A DNA stretch of 64,000 nt, taken from NCBI RefSeq assembly GCF_000497045.1, contig NW_015961970.1, forward strand, positions 806,802 to 870,801, read 5' to 3'. Made by a program: the position numbers and the translations under genes. Under the pieces are notes generated by a model. The model saw nothing but the letters and a program-made list of their open reading frames with translations, had not been told where the DNA came from and did no database searches. The stretch comes from Kalmanozyma brasiliensis GHG001. Lineage: Eukaryota > Basidiomycota > Ustilaginomycetes > Ustilaginales. Shown here piece after piece: positions 45,426 to 53,067 of the stretch (the stretch's first letter is position 1; the number at the start of each line of letters is the position of its first letter).

Positions 45426-46827
45426 TCCGGATGGTGACGAGTTACAAGGTAGCCGTCGCGCCCATCCAAGAAGATCAAGAGGGCACTAGAGACGGCAACG
45501 ACGACGAAACAAGACGGTGCGCGGAGCTAAATCTGGAGGAAGGAAAGTCGATGTCCGCTCCGGAAGGTTGTTGAGAAATGTTGTGGTAGAAGGCTGGCTT
45601 CTGACGTTGTCAAGAACGATGTCGAGGACAAGCTTTGAGGATACCGAGAGGTGAAAGGGATCGTGAACGCAGCGCAGAGCAATTGATGGTCGCGGGGGTA
45701 TGTAGGTCAAAGCAGGACCTTTCTAGTGTACAAGAGACTCAAAAATTGGTGGCTCAAAACGATTCCTGATGGCGACGACGACGAACAACGATGGTAGCGT
45801 AGGTGGTGATGAAGGGGGCTGTCGAGAGAAGAAAATGCCAGGTCGAGCAGGTCGTGACGAATATCAGGTTTCCAACTAAGGAACCCGACAAAGAAGGTGG
45901 ATGATGAACAAGAACGGGCGGATGGAAGGATGGCGAGGGTGTGAAGAGGCGAGGAGGTGGATGCGAGGACGAAAGAGGCGTCCAAGATCTGGATGAGAGA
46001 GCGTAAGACCCGGATGGGATGAGGAGTAGGAAAGAGGGATGAGGAGGAGGAAGGCGGGATATTTCGAGCAGATTCAACTGTTGACGGGTTGAAAATCTGG
46101 AGAAGAGGATGGAAAAGGCGAAAAGGACGCGCGCAAGTCAGATGCGAAGAGGCGAGGGGGGGCAAAGGGGAAGATGGTAAGAGAAAGTCGAGCCGATACG
46201 GCAGCTCACGGCGCAGAGCTGATGGGAGGGGTTCGACGCGTTTTGGGAAGAGATTTGGATTTGGCGAAAAGGGGGATTTCCACAGGAAACAGGCAGAAAC
46301 GACCAACTCGCGCGAAGACTCAGCCAAAGACGAGTCAGAGAAAGAGATGGGTCAGAGATGAGCAACGGCGAGCAGCAGACCACTGTTGAAAATGCTTGAA
46401 TATTGGGCAAGAAGCAGCTCGAGATCGGAAATTGCTTGAGAGGGAGGAGGCCTGGCTGAGCCAAAACGTAGGACAGCTTTTCTGCTTGCCTGGTTGCAGA
46501 CGCGAGTTTCCGACGATTTTCCTTTTTCCAATTTGGCAAGGGCCCTGGTGCTGTGCAGCAAGGCTCTGCTCTTCTGCGACTCGCGATTGGCCGGCTTGCT
46601 GGAGCGGCGTGTCGCTGAGAATGCGGGCGTGAGCAATGAATCGGAAGATGTGCAGATCGGTCAAACGGATCGCACGATCGACGCGATCCTCTAAAGACGT
46701 CTGCTTCTGGGCATCAAGGCGGCAGATGCTGGACTGAGATTGCTGAGCTTCCTGAGGGACCTGTCCACGACGCTTGATAGCATGATGGATCAGGCGGACG
46801 ATGAAGGATTCGTATGGCAGGATTGTT
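45426..46827. other. Long intergenic region upstream of EPL1, strongly strand-asymmetric
   Basis: 1.4 kb between the EPL1 start and the FCF2 stop. Roughly 45740-46340 is strikingly purine-rich on the plus strand, hence pyrimidine-rich in the sense of EPL1 transcription, suggesting a long CT-rich promoter/leader. A minus-strand ORF at 45707-46327 uses a TTG start and has the Ser/Pro/Leu composition expected of translated CT-rich DNA, so I do not call it. The stretch 46400-46827 shows nothing I recognise. Confidence 0.55.
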
Positions 46828-48189
46828 TCACGTGCGCTTCTTCTTGGAAGGAGGCTTGCGACGACCATTGTAGTTGGAGCGATGACTAGCTTGCGATTCG
46901 GCAAACTTGCGCTTGGCGTACGACGCAGCCTCTGCATCTCGGATGAGTTCCTCGACCACAGTGCGACCCCTCTCCTGACGGGACAGGACAGCCTTGGGTT
47001 CGAGCGGCGAGGCGATGATCTTACCGATCTGGGCGAACTTGGGCATGGCCTGGTTCTTGGCCGAACCTCGATAGAAGCGCTTGGGATCGAGCGCATTGCG
47101 CAGTCGTAGCGCTTGGACCTCGCGACGCAGTTGCTGAGCAGAGGCGAGACGAGCATCGCCGCCGGTCGTCTTGGCGTGGCCGGAGTCGACGGCTGACTGC
47201 TTCTTGAGGGCAGCGAGACGTGATGCGGATGCGCCAAACTCGGGCATGTCGAACCAGCTCGAGCCGGTCGAGGTCTGAACAGTGCGTGCATGCTTCGACT
47301 TCTTCCTGTCGGCTTCGATCGGAGCTTGATCAAGATTTTCGATTTGCTTGTCGAGCTTGGCCTGGGAAGAGCTTGGCGCTTTGCTAGGGATCGAATGCGC
47401 CTTCGCCATCTGGTGCTTGGCCTTGACTACGAGAGGCATCGGCTTGGCAGAACGCTTCGAGGTTGCTGCGTTATCCGAGACAGCTTCGAATGAAATCACA
47501 TCCTGATTGTCCTCGAAGCGGCTCTGAGCAGTAGGGGCGGGCGCTCGACTCTTGAAGGCTTGCTGCGATGCCTTCAACAACGCATCCAGATCGGGTGTGG
47601 TGTCGTCTTCTTCTTCACCGTCGTCTGAGGACGAGTCCGAGCCTGAGCTGTCATCTGAGTCTGAACCGCTGTCGGAGCTCGAGCTAGAAGAATCCTCGTC
47701 GTCGCTAGAGGAGGCTTCCGAAGGTATTGATGCAGGTGCTTCCTCTTCCTCTGACACGGGTGCAAGGCTGGATTCTCGGATGAGACTCTCTTCTTCAGGT
47801 AAAGTTGACTGCGGCAGGTCGCCATCAGTATCCAGCTCTTCCGATGCTTCTCGCGTCGAAGCCAGAAGGCTGTCCTCGTCAATAACGGTGAGACTCTCTG
47901 GGTCCACCGAGCGTGAACGCGAGCGAGTCGAGCGCCTTAATGGAGGCTGGAGTGAAGACGCTGTCTTCTTCTTCGGTGAAGCGCGCGTCGACTTTGATGG
48001 AGAAGAGGCAGCAGATGTCGAAGCCTGAGAGGACTTTTGCGATGCGACGGCGCTTGTGCTTGCGCTTCCAGCGTCGAAGAACGGCGAAGCACTCCGCAAG
48101 CGAGCGCCACGCATAGGCTGTACGCGCTTGGACGGGCTGTCCGCCTCTTTGGCTGGGGAGCTCTGTCGACCTCTTCTGGTGGTCGGCAT
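46828..48189 (-). CDS. FCF2: Fcf2-domain pre-rRNA processing protein
   Basis: Fcf2 (human TdIF2/DNTTIP2 relates) is needed for early cleavage of pre-rRNA toward 18S rRNA in the small-subunit processome. The 453-residue ORF starts at an ATG. The first ~290 residues are Ser/acidic-rich and probably disordered, with SSSSSSDSGSDSDDSSGSDS-like runs typical of nucleolar CK2 substrates. The conserved Fcf2 domain fills the C-terminal ~150 residues: SSWFDMPEFGASASRLAALK, RREVQALRLRNALDPKRFYR, PKFAQIGKIIASPLEPKAVL, and GRTVVEELIRDAEAASYAKR. The C-terminus is Lys/Arg-rich (RRKPPSKKKRT). It shares a 394-bp divergent promoter with SAS10, another processome component. Confidence 0.93.
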   Translation of the reverse strand: MPTTRRGRQSSPAKEADSPSKRVQPMRGARLRSASPFFDAGSASTSAVASQKSSQASTSAASSPSKSTRASPKKKTASSLQPPLRRSTRSRSRSVDPESLTVIDEDSLLASTREASEELDTDGDLPQSTLPEEESLIRESSLAPVSEEEEAPASIPSEASSSDDEDSSSSSSDSGSDSDDSSGSDSSSDDGEEEDDTTPDLDALLKASQQAFKSRAPAPTAQSRFEDNQDVISFEAVSDNAATSKRSAKPMPLVVKAKHQMAKAHSIPSKAPSSSQAKLDKQIENLDQAPIEADRKKSKHARTVQTSTGSSWFDMPEFGASASRLAALKKQSAVDSGHAKTTGGDARLASAQQLRREVQALRLRNALDPKRFYRGSAKNQAMPKFAQIGKIIASPLEPKAVLSRQERGRTVVEELIRDAEAASYAKRKFAESQASHRSNYNGRRKPPSKKKRT

Positions 48190-48583
48190 GATTGCGGACC
48201 GGTTGGCAAGGATTTAGTATAGTGATGAGCTGGTCGGCAAGGTTTGGTGGGAGGAGGCACGAGCGGAAGGAGTGAGCCACGCAAGTTCTCCTCGTCTTCC
48301 TCGGTTGCCAAAATTTCATAGCTCGAGGACCCTGTCCCACTCCCAAGTCTTGCCGTTGCTGAAATTTTGGCTGACAGGTCCACCTGAATGACTAAGAGAG
48401 ACGTAATACAGCTCAGCCCTTTTCCGAAGATGGCTGCAAGCTGCAGGCTTTGGCCTTGAAATTTTTCAAGCGGAGAGCAAGGGTCCCGCAGACAAGCGGG
48501 CGGCATAGCTAATTTCGCTTTCCTCCTCCTCATCACACCAGACCCTCTGTGCGTAGCCATCGACGCTACCTCATACACACAGC
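48190..48583. promoter_or_regulatory. Bidirectional promoter FCF2-SAS10 with AAATTT inverted repeats and GATGAG boxes
   Basis: Within 394 bp lie GCCAAAATTTCA (48307-48318) and its exact reverse complement TGAAATTTTGGC (48360-48371). A third related palindrome, CTTGAAATTTTTCAAG (48455-48470), has perfect 7-bp arms and a 2-nt spacer. GATGAGC is at 48224-48230 and its reverse core CTCATC at 48529-48534, each within ~60 bp of one ATG. In budding yeast, AAAWTTTT (RRPE) and GATGAG (PAC) mark ribosome-biogenesis promoters. Both genes flanking this spacer belong to that process. The parallel is inference. Confidence 0.6.
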
Positions 48584-50875
48584 ATGGCGGGACGTCGGAG
48601 CCCGAAAGGTCGCCGCAGTGGCGATCCTTCGCTCAGCCGCTCCGCAGGCTTTGACGACATTCCTAGGGATGACGAGGATCTCTTCGAAGCCAGCCGAGAT
48701 CAGATTCTTCTGGACGGCCAAGACCGTGGCATCGACTCGGACGACGACATGGACGTCGGGCTCAACGATCGGGAGGTCTTGGGAATCGATGAAGCTCGCT
48801 CTGATGAAGACGAGGATGCCGATCTGGACGACGATGAAGATGCCGAGGCTTACGACGAGGACGAGGCATATCCGTCTCAAGGCCGCCGCGGAATTAAAAA
48901 GGCCGACATCGTGGTCTCGAGCGACGACGACGATTTAGATGACGACGAGGAGGACGATGAAGATGCAGAGGATGGACAGGAGCTGCACGAGAACGACCGC
49001 GGCTGGGGCGCCAACAAGCGCGCCTACTACAACACAAACGACCTGGACGCCATGGACTCCGACTCGGACATCGACGAGGAGCAAGCTCGCGAGCTTGAGC
49101 TCAAGGAGGTCAAACGCCTGCAGAAGAAGAGCCGAAGCGCCATGGACGATTCGGACTTCGGTCTCGGCGGCGACGACGTGGACAGCGAACTCGTCAAATC
49201 AGCTCAGGACGCTGGCCGGGAGCAGCGAAGGCGCGAGCTCGATGGCGACGACAGCATCACCGCATCCCCTCGCAGCAAGAAAGCTGCTGCCTTTCCGAGC
49301 AAGTCCAACGGCGTCACTACACAGGCAAACGACGAGGCGAGTCGTCGGGCACGACTTGCCAAGCTTCAGCAGTCAAGCCCAGAAGCTGTCGCGCTCGCCG
49401 GAGAGTACGCCGACATGCTCGAAGACTTTGGACGCGCCGACGCTCTGCTCAAGAAGATGATGGTTGAGCAGCCCAAGAATGCTTCTCTCGAGGTGATGCA
49501 CGTTCATTACCAGACACTCGCCACCTACATCACCACCATGACCTTCTACTTCCACCTGCGCGCCACTGCCGAATTCGCCAATGATCCTGCCAAGCTTCGA
49601 GCGCATCCGGTCATGCAGCGGATGATGTGTCTCAAGCAAGGTCTGAGTGTCATGGAGGATCTCGGTCTTACTTTTGATGGCCAGCGCACGCCAGGCACGA
49701 ATGGCGGATTGTCGTCGGACGAGATGGACGAGATGAACATGCTCAGCCAGGGCAGCGAGGACGATGACTTGGGCGATCTGGACGAAGACGAGCTGGCCGA
49801 TCTCATGGCAGACGCCGGCGGAAAAGAAAACGCGGCTCCCGTCAAGGTCGGAAAAAAGAAGAGCAACAAGCAGGAGTACGACGATAAGGACTACGAAGAG
49901 GCGACCTCCAAGCCGAAGCCGAAGAAGAAGGCTGCCGCCGACAAGCCCAAGAAGAAAGCGACCAAGGCTAAGAAGCCAGAGCCTGTTGCACCGCTGGCGG
50001 CCGGGCTCGCGGACCTCAACGATGAGCCCGTGCTCCAAGTCAAGCTTAAGAAGAAGGGCAGCGCCGGCAGCTCTGCCACGAGCAATCCGTTTGCGGTGTC
50101 CGACAACGCCACCAACTTTGACGATGCGACGTTTGGCGAGATGTCGGGACTGTCTTCGATCGATTCGGCGGAGCGAGCGGCGAGGAAGCGCTCGTTGCAG
50201 TTCCATGCATCCGCGATCGAGAGCAAGGCACTGCAGCGCTCCAAGGCTGCCAAGGAGCGTCAGTCGGGTGATGCAGACATCCCCTACCGCGATCGCGAAC
50301 GAAGCCGAGCCGGCGTCGAAGCGACCAAAGCTGCGCGTGAAGCGAAACTGCAGCAGCAGCTCAACGGTGGCATGGGCAAGGACGTCGCTCTGGACGGCCA
50401 GGATGGGTGGGGCCAAGCAGACGAGAAGGACTGGCGCGATGTTATGGGTCAGTCCTCCGCCTCTTCTTCACGTCTCAGTGGATCCGCCAACGACGACGAT
50501 GGCGACGACGACGCTGCCGACTACTACGATCTTGTCACGTCCTCTCGCAAGCGCGCCCGTGCCGAAGCCAAGGAAGAGTACGACGAAGCACGTAACGCCG
50601 AGCGCTTCGCACTCATGGAAGACGACGTCTTGGAAGACGGCCAACACCGCGGCATCAACCGCCAGATCGAGAAGAACAAGGGCCTCACACCGCATCGCCC
50701 CAAGACGTCGCGCAACCCGCGTGTCAGGAAGAGACTCAAGTACGAGCAGGCCAAAAAGAAGCTCGGCTCGCGCCAGGCCGTGTTCAAGGGCGGTCAGTCG
50801 AGCCTCCAGGGTGGATACGGAGGAGAAGCGTCCGGTATCTCGACTCACTTGGTCAAGTCGAGGAAGCTTGGTTGA
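48584..50875 (+). CDS. SAS10: U3 snoRNP/SSU processome protein Sas10/Utp3
   Basis: Sas10 (Utp3) is an essential U3-associated component of the small-subunit processome in the nucleolus. The 763-residue intronless ORF starts at an ATG. The N-terminal ~160 residues are very acidic (DDDDLDDDEEDDEDAEDGQE region) with the conserved WGANKRAYYNTNDLD. The Sas10/Utp3/C1D domain spans ~265-370 (EAVALAGEYADMLEDFGRAD, HVHYQTLATYITTMTFYFHL, HPVMQRMMCLKQGLSVMEDL). A Lys-rich linker (KKKSNKQEYDDKDYEE, KPKKKAAADKPKKKATKAKK) follows. The C-terminal Sas10 domain is clear: KNKGLTPHRPKTSRNPRVRK, LKYEQAKKKLGSRQAVFKGG and ISTHLVKSRKLG. It is divergent from FCF2. Confidence 0.94.
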   Translation: MAGRRSPKGRRSGDPSLSRSAGFDDIPRDDEDLFEASRDQILLDGQDRGIDSDDDMDVGLNDREVLGIDEARSDEDEDADLDDDEDAEAYDEDEAYPSQGRRGIKKADIVVSSDDDDLDDDEEDDEDAEDGQELHENDRGWGANKRAYYNTNDLDAMDSDSDIDEEQARELELKEVKRLQKKSRSAMDDSDFGLGGDDVDSELVKSAQDAGREQRRRELDGDDSITASPRSKKAAAFPSKSNGVTTQANDEASRRARLAKLQQSSPEAVALAGEYADMLEDFGRADALLKKMMVEQPKNASLEVMHVHYQTLATYITTMTFYFHLRATAEFANDPAKLRAHPVMQRMMCLKQGLSVMEDLGLTFDGQRTPGTNGGLSSDEMDEMNMLSQGSEDDDLGDLDEDELADLMADAGGKENAAPVKVGKKKSNKQEYDDKDYEEATSKPKPKKKAAADKPKKKATKAKKPEPVAPLAAGLADLNDEPVLQVKLKKKGSAGSSATSNPFAVSDNATNFDDATFGEMSGLSSIDSAERAARKRSLQFHASAIESKALQRSKAAKERQSGDADIPYRDRERSRAGVEATKAAREAKLQQQLNGGMGKDVALDGQDGWGQADEKDWRDVMGQSSASSSRLSGSANDDDGDDDAADYYDLVTSSRKRARAEAKEEYDEARNAERFALMEDDVLEDGQHRGINRQIEKNKGLTPHRPKTSRNPRVRKRLKYEQAKKKLGSRQAVFKGGQSSLQGGYGGEASGISTHLVKSRKLG

Positions 50876-51696
50876 AGTTGTCCGCAGCCGGCTATCCACA
50901 TCGCACTTTTTGGAGCCTTCTTTTCCACATCGCTTTTCTGTGCAATCTTACACTTTTTCCAAATTCTGAGTCATTTGGAGCCAGAAGGTGGTGTGGCTTG
51001 CTACAAGACTTGAGCGCCGAACTAAGATCGATGCAATTCTTCATTACTACGCCTCTTCTGCATTGCTCATGAACATCCTTCTAAAGCATCGCATCCTCGG
51101 AGTAGAGTGAGTGTGATTAGGCATCGGGCGTCTGAATACCTTGATGGGCTGTTCTGACGACCAAGGAAGGTACCACGAGATTCGCACGAGAGAAATTTTC
51201 AACCGGGCGAAAAAAGGGTTCAGTCGGCTAAAGCGGCGCCCGGTCAGCTGGTTCGCGCAGCTCTTCTAGCCCGACAGATGACTGCACCCTGGTTACGAAG
51301 TCGCTTCTTTCGGCCCGGGGCCCCATATTGCATTGATGTTGAGGTCAGAAGACTCGTACTATTGTGTTCACGAGGTCCGAGGCTCGGGTCGGGAGATTTG
51401 GCTGAGAAAAAGGGGCCTCGAGGCGACGCCTGCGAATGTGTCAAGGCTAAGAAGAGTGAGCCGGCTCGGGCGGCAATTTGACAGGCCGGAGGCTCAGTAT
51501 CCGAGCCCCAAAACGATGCTTCTTCCCCGCATCCCTGCTGCGCAACTAAACTTACAAATACGTCCCACTCACACCACCTCCCTGCCTCTTTCCCACACCC
51601 TCACACCATCTTGCAACGACTACTTCTCTCACACGCCCAGCAACGACTATCTCTCTCACACGCTCTCCAAAGACTACCTCTCGCACAAGAAACAAA
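50876..51696. promoter_or_regulatory. Intergenic region and promoter of peroxisomal thiolase
   Basis: An 821-bp spacer. It contains GAAATTTTC near 51190, CCGAGG at 51377-51382, and the palindrome CCTCGAGG at 51416-51423. A CT/CA-rich leader carries a 27-bp tandem repeat next to the ATG. CCTCGG/CCGAGG is the core bound by fatty-acid regulators FarA/FarB in Aspergillus; a hexamer can occur by chance, so this is a weak indication. No other gene is supported. Confidence 0.4.
51614..51694 (+). repeat. Three imperfect 27-bp tandem repeats in the thiolase leader
   Basis: Units begin at 51614, 51641 and 51668 with CAACGACTAC, CAACGACTAT and CAAAGACTAC, each followed by a CTCTC(A/G)CAC segment. The array ends two bases before the thiolase ATG at 51697. 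Copies 1 and 2 agree at about 22 of 27 positions; copy 3 is more diverged. Confidence 0.8.
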
Positions 51697-52953
51697 ATGG
51701 CTCAACGAATCGGCCAGCTCGCTACGCACCTCGACCCTCGCTCGTGGTCGGGCAAGGGCCTCCACGCTCACATGGCCAAGAACGACTCGGACGTCGTCAT
51801 CGTCGCTGCTGGTCGCACTCCCTTCACCAAGGCCTACAAGGGCTCTATGAAGGACTCAAAGTTCGACCTTCTCTGCTACGAATTCTTCAAGTCTCTCCTC
51901 GCTTCGTCTGCCGTCGACCCTTCTCTCATTCAGGACGTCGTGGTGGGCAACGTGCACAACGATGAGGCGCCGTACTACGTGCGTGCTGCCGCGCTCGCCG
52001 CTGGAATCCCCAACACCACGCCTGCGATCGTGGTCAACCGCTTCTGCTCATCGGGTCTCATGGCCATCCGCGCCATCGCCAACGGCATCCAGGCCGGCGA
52101 GATCGAGTGCGGTCTCGCCTGCGGTATCGAACACATGTCGACCCAACCCAAGCGACCTACCGTCATCAGCGAGGAGCTGTCCAAGATGAGTCAGGAGGCG
52201 GACGATTGCAAGATGCCCATGGGTTGGACGTCGGAGAACGTTGCAGGCGACTTCAACATCTCCCGCGCCAAGATGGACGAGTATGCCGCTCGATCGCACC
52301 AGCGAGCCGTCCAGGCTCAGTCCCAGGGCAAGTTTGATGCTGAGATCTTCCCCATCGCTGTCCCCACCGTCTCCAAGGATGGTGCGAAGCAGACCACCGT
52401 CATCTCGGCCGACGAGGGCCCGCGACCCGGTACCACCGCCGAATCCCTCGCCAAGATCAAGCCCGCCTTCCCTCAATGGGGTCCCAGCAACACCACCGGT
52501 GGCAACGCCTCCCAAATCACCGACGGAGCCGCCGGTGTCATCCTCATGCGTCGCTCCCTCGCCAACAAGTACGGCTTGAAGGTGCTTGGCAAGTACGTCT
52601 CGTGTGCGGTCACCGGTCTCGAGCCCAGGATCATGGGCATCGGTCCCTCGTCCGCCATCCCCGCCGTCCTCGCCCAAACCGGCGTCAAGCAGGACGAAGT
52701 GGACCTGTTCGAGATCAACGAGGCTTTCGCTAGCATGTACGTCTACTGCGTAGAGAAGCTCGGTCTCGATCCCGAAAAGGTTAACGTCAATGGTGGTGCC
52801 TGTGCGCTCGGTCACCCTCTCGGTGCGACTGGAGCGAGGTTGGTGGTCACCGCGCTCAAGGAGCTCGAGAGGAGACAGCAAAAGGTTGCTGTGGTCAGCA
52901 TGTGTATCGGCTTGGGCATGGGCGCGGCTGGGCTTATCCTGCGCGAGGACTGA
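51697..52953 (+). CDS. POT1: Peroxisomal 3-ketoacyl-CoA thiolase with N-terminal PTS2
   Basis: Thiolase cleaves 3-ketoacyl-CoA to acetyl-CoA and a shortened acyl-CoA, the last step of peroxisomal beta-oxidation. The 418-residue intronless ORF starts at an ATG. Residues 4-12, RIGQLATHL, match the PTS2 peroxisomal import signal (R-I-x5-H-L), read by Pex7. The catalytic residues are present: nucleophilic Cys in VNRFCSSGLMAI near residue 116, His in NGGACALGHPLGATGARLV near 376, and the second active-site Cys in SMCIGLGMGAAG near 406. The NEAFA motif (FEINEAFASMYVY) is intact. The PTS2 and overall pattern fit Pot1/Fox3 rather than cytosolic or mitochondrial acetoacetyl-CoA thiolase. It is convergent with the nucleoporin gene. 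Confidence 0.95.
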   Translation: MAQRIGQLATHLDPRSWSGKGLHAHMAKNDSDVVIVAAGRTPFTKAYKGSMKDSKFDLLCYEFFKSLLASSAVDPSLIQDVVVGNVHNDEAPYYVRAAALAAGIPNTTPAIVVNRFCSSGLMAIRAIANGIQAGEIECGLACGIEHMSTQPKRPTVISEELSKMSQEADDCKMPMGWTSENVAGDFNISRAKMDEYAARSHQRAVQAQSQGKFDAEIFPIAVPTVSKDGAKQTTVISADEGPRPGTTAESLAKIKPAFPQWGPSNTTGGNASQITDGAAGVILMRRSLANKYGLKVLGKYVSCAVTGLEPRIMGIGPSSAIPAVLAQTGVKQDEVDLFEINEAFASMYVYCVEKLGLDPEKVNVNGGACALGHPLGATGARLVVTALKELERRQQKVAVVSMCIGLGMGAAGLILRED

Positions 52954-53067
52954 TTCTTTTCGCATGCTTTGATGTCAATCATGATTCTTTCTGACTTCCT
53001 GATCACGCGGAGTGTTTGTGTGTCTGAATGCAATGCGTGATTGAGGAACAAGATGTGATGAAGGAGA

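Noticed and set aside
45707..46327. 206-codon minus-strand ORF upstream of EPL1
   Set aside because: TTG start and Ser/Pro/Leu bias explained by the CT-rich strand; no domain.
51333..51965. 210-codon plus-strand ORF overlapping the thiolase start in another frame
   Set aside because: TTG start; the apparent nonapeptide repeats come from the 27-bp leader repeats, and the thiolase frame carries a perfect PTS2 and catalytic motifs.
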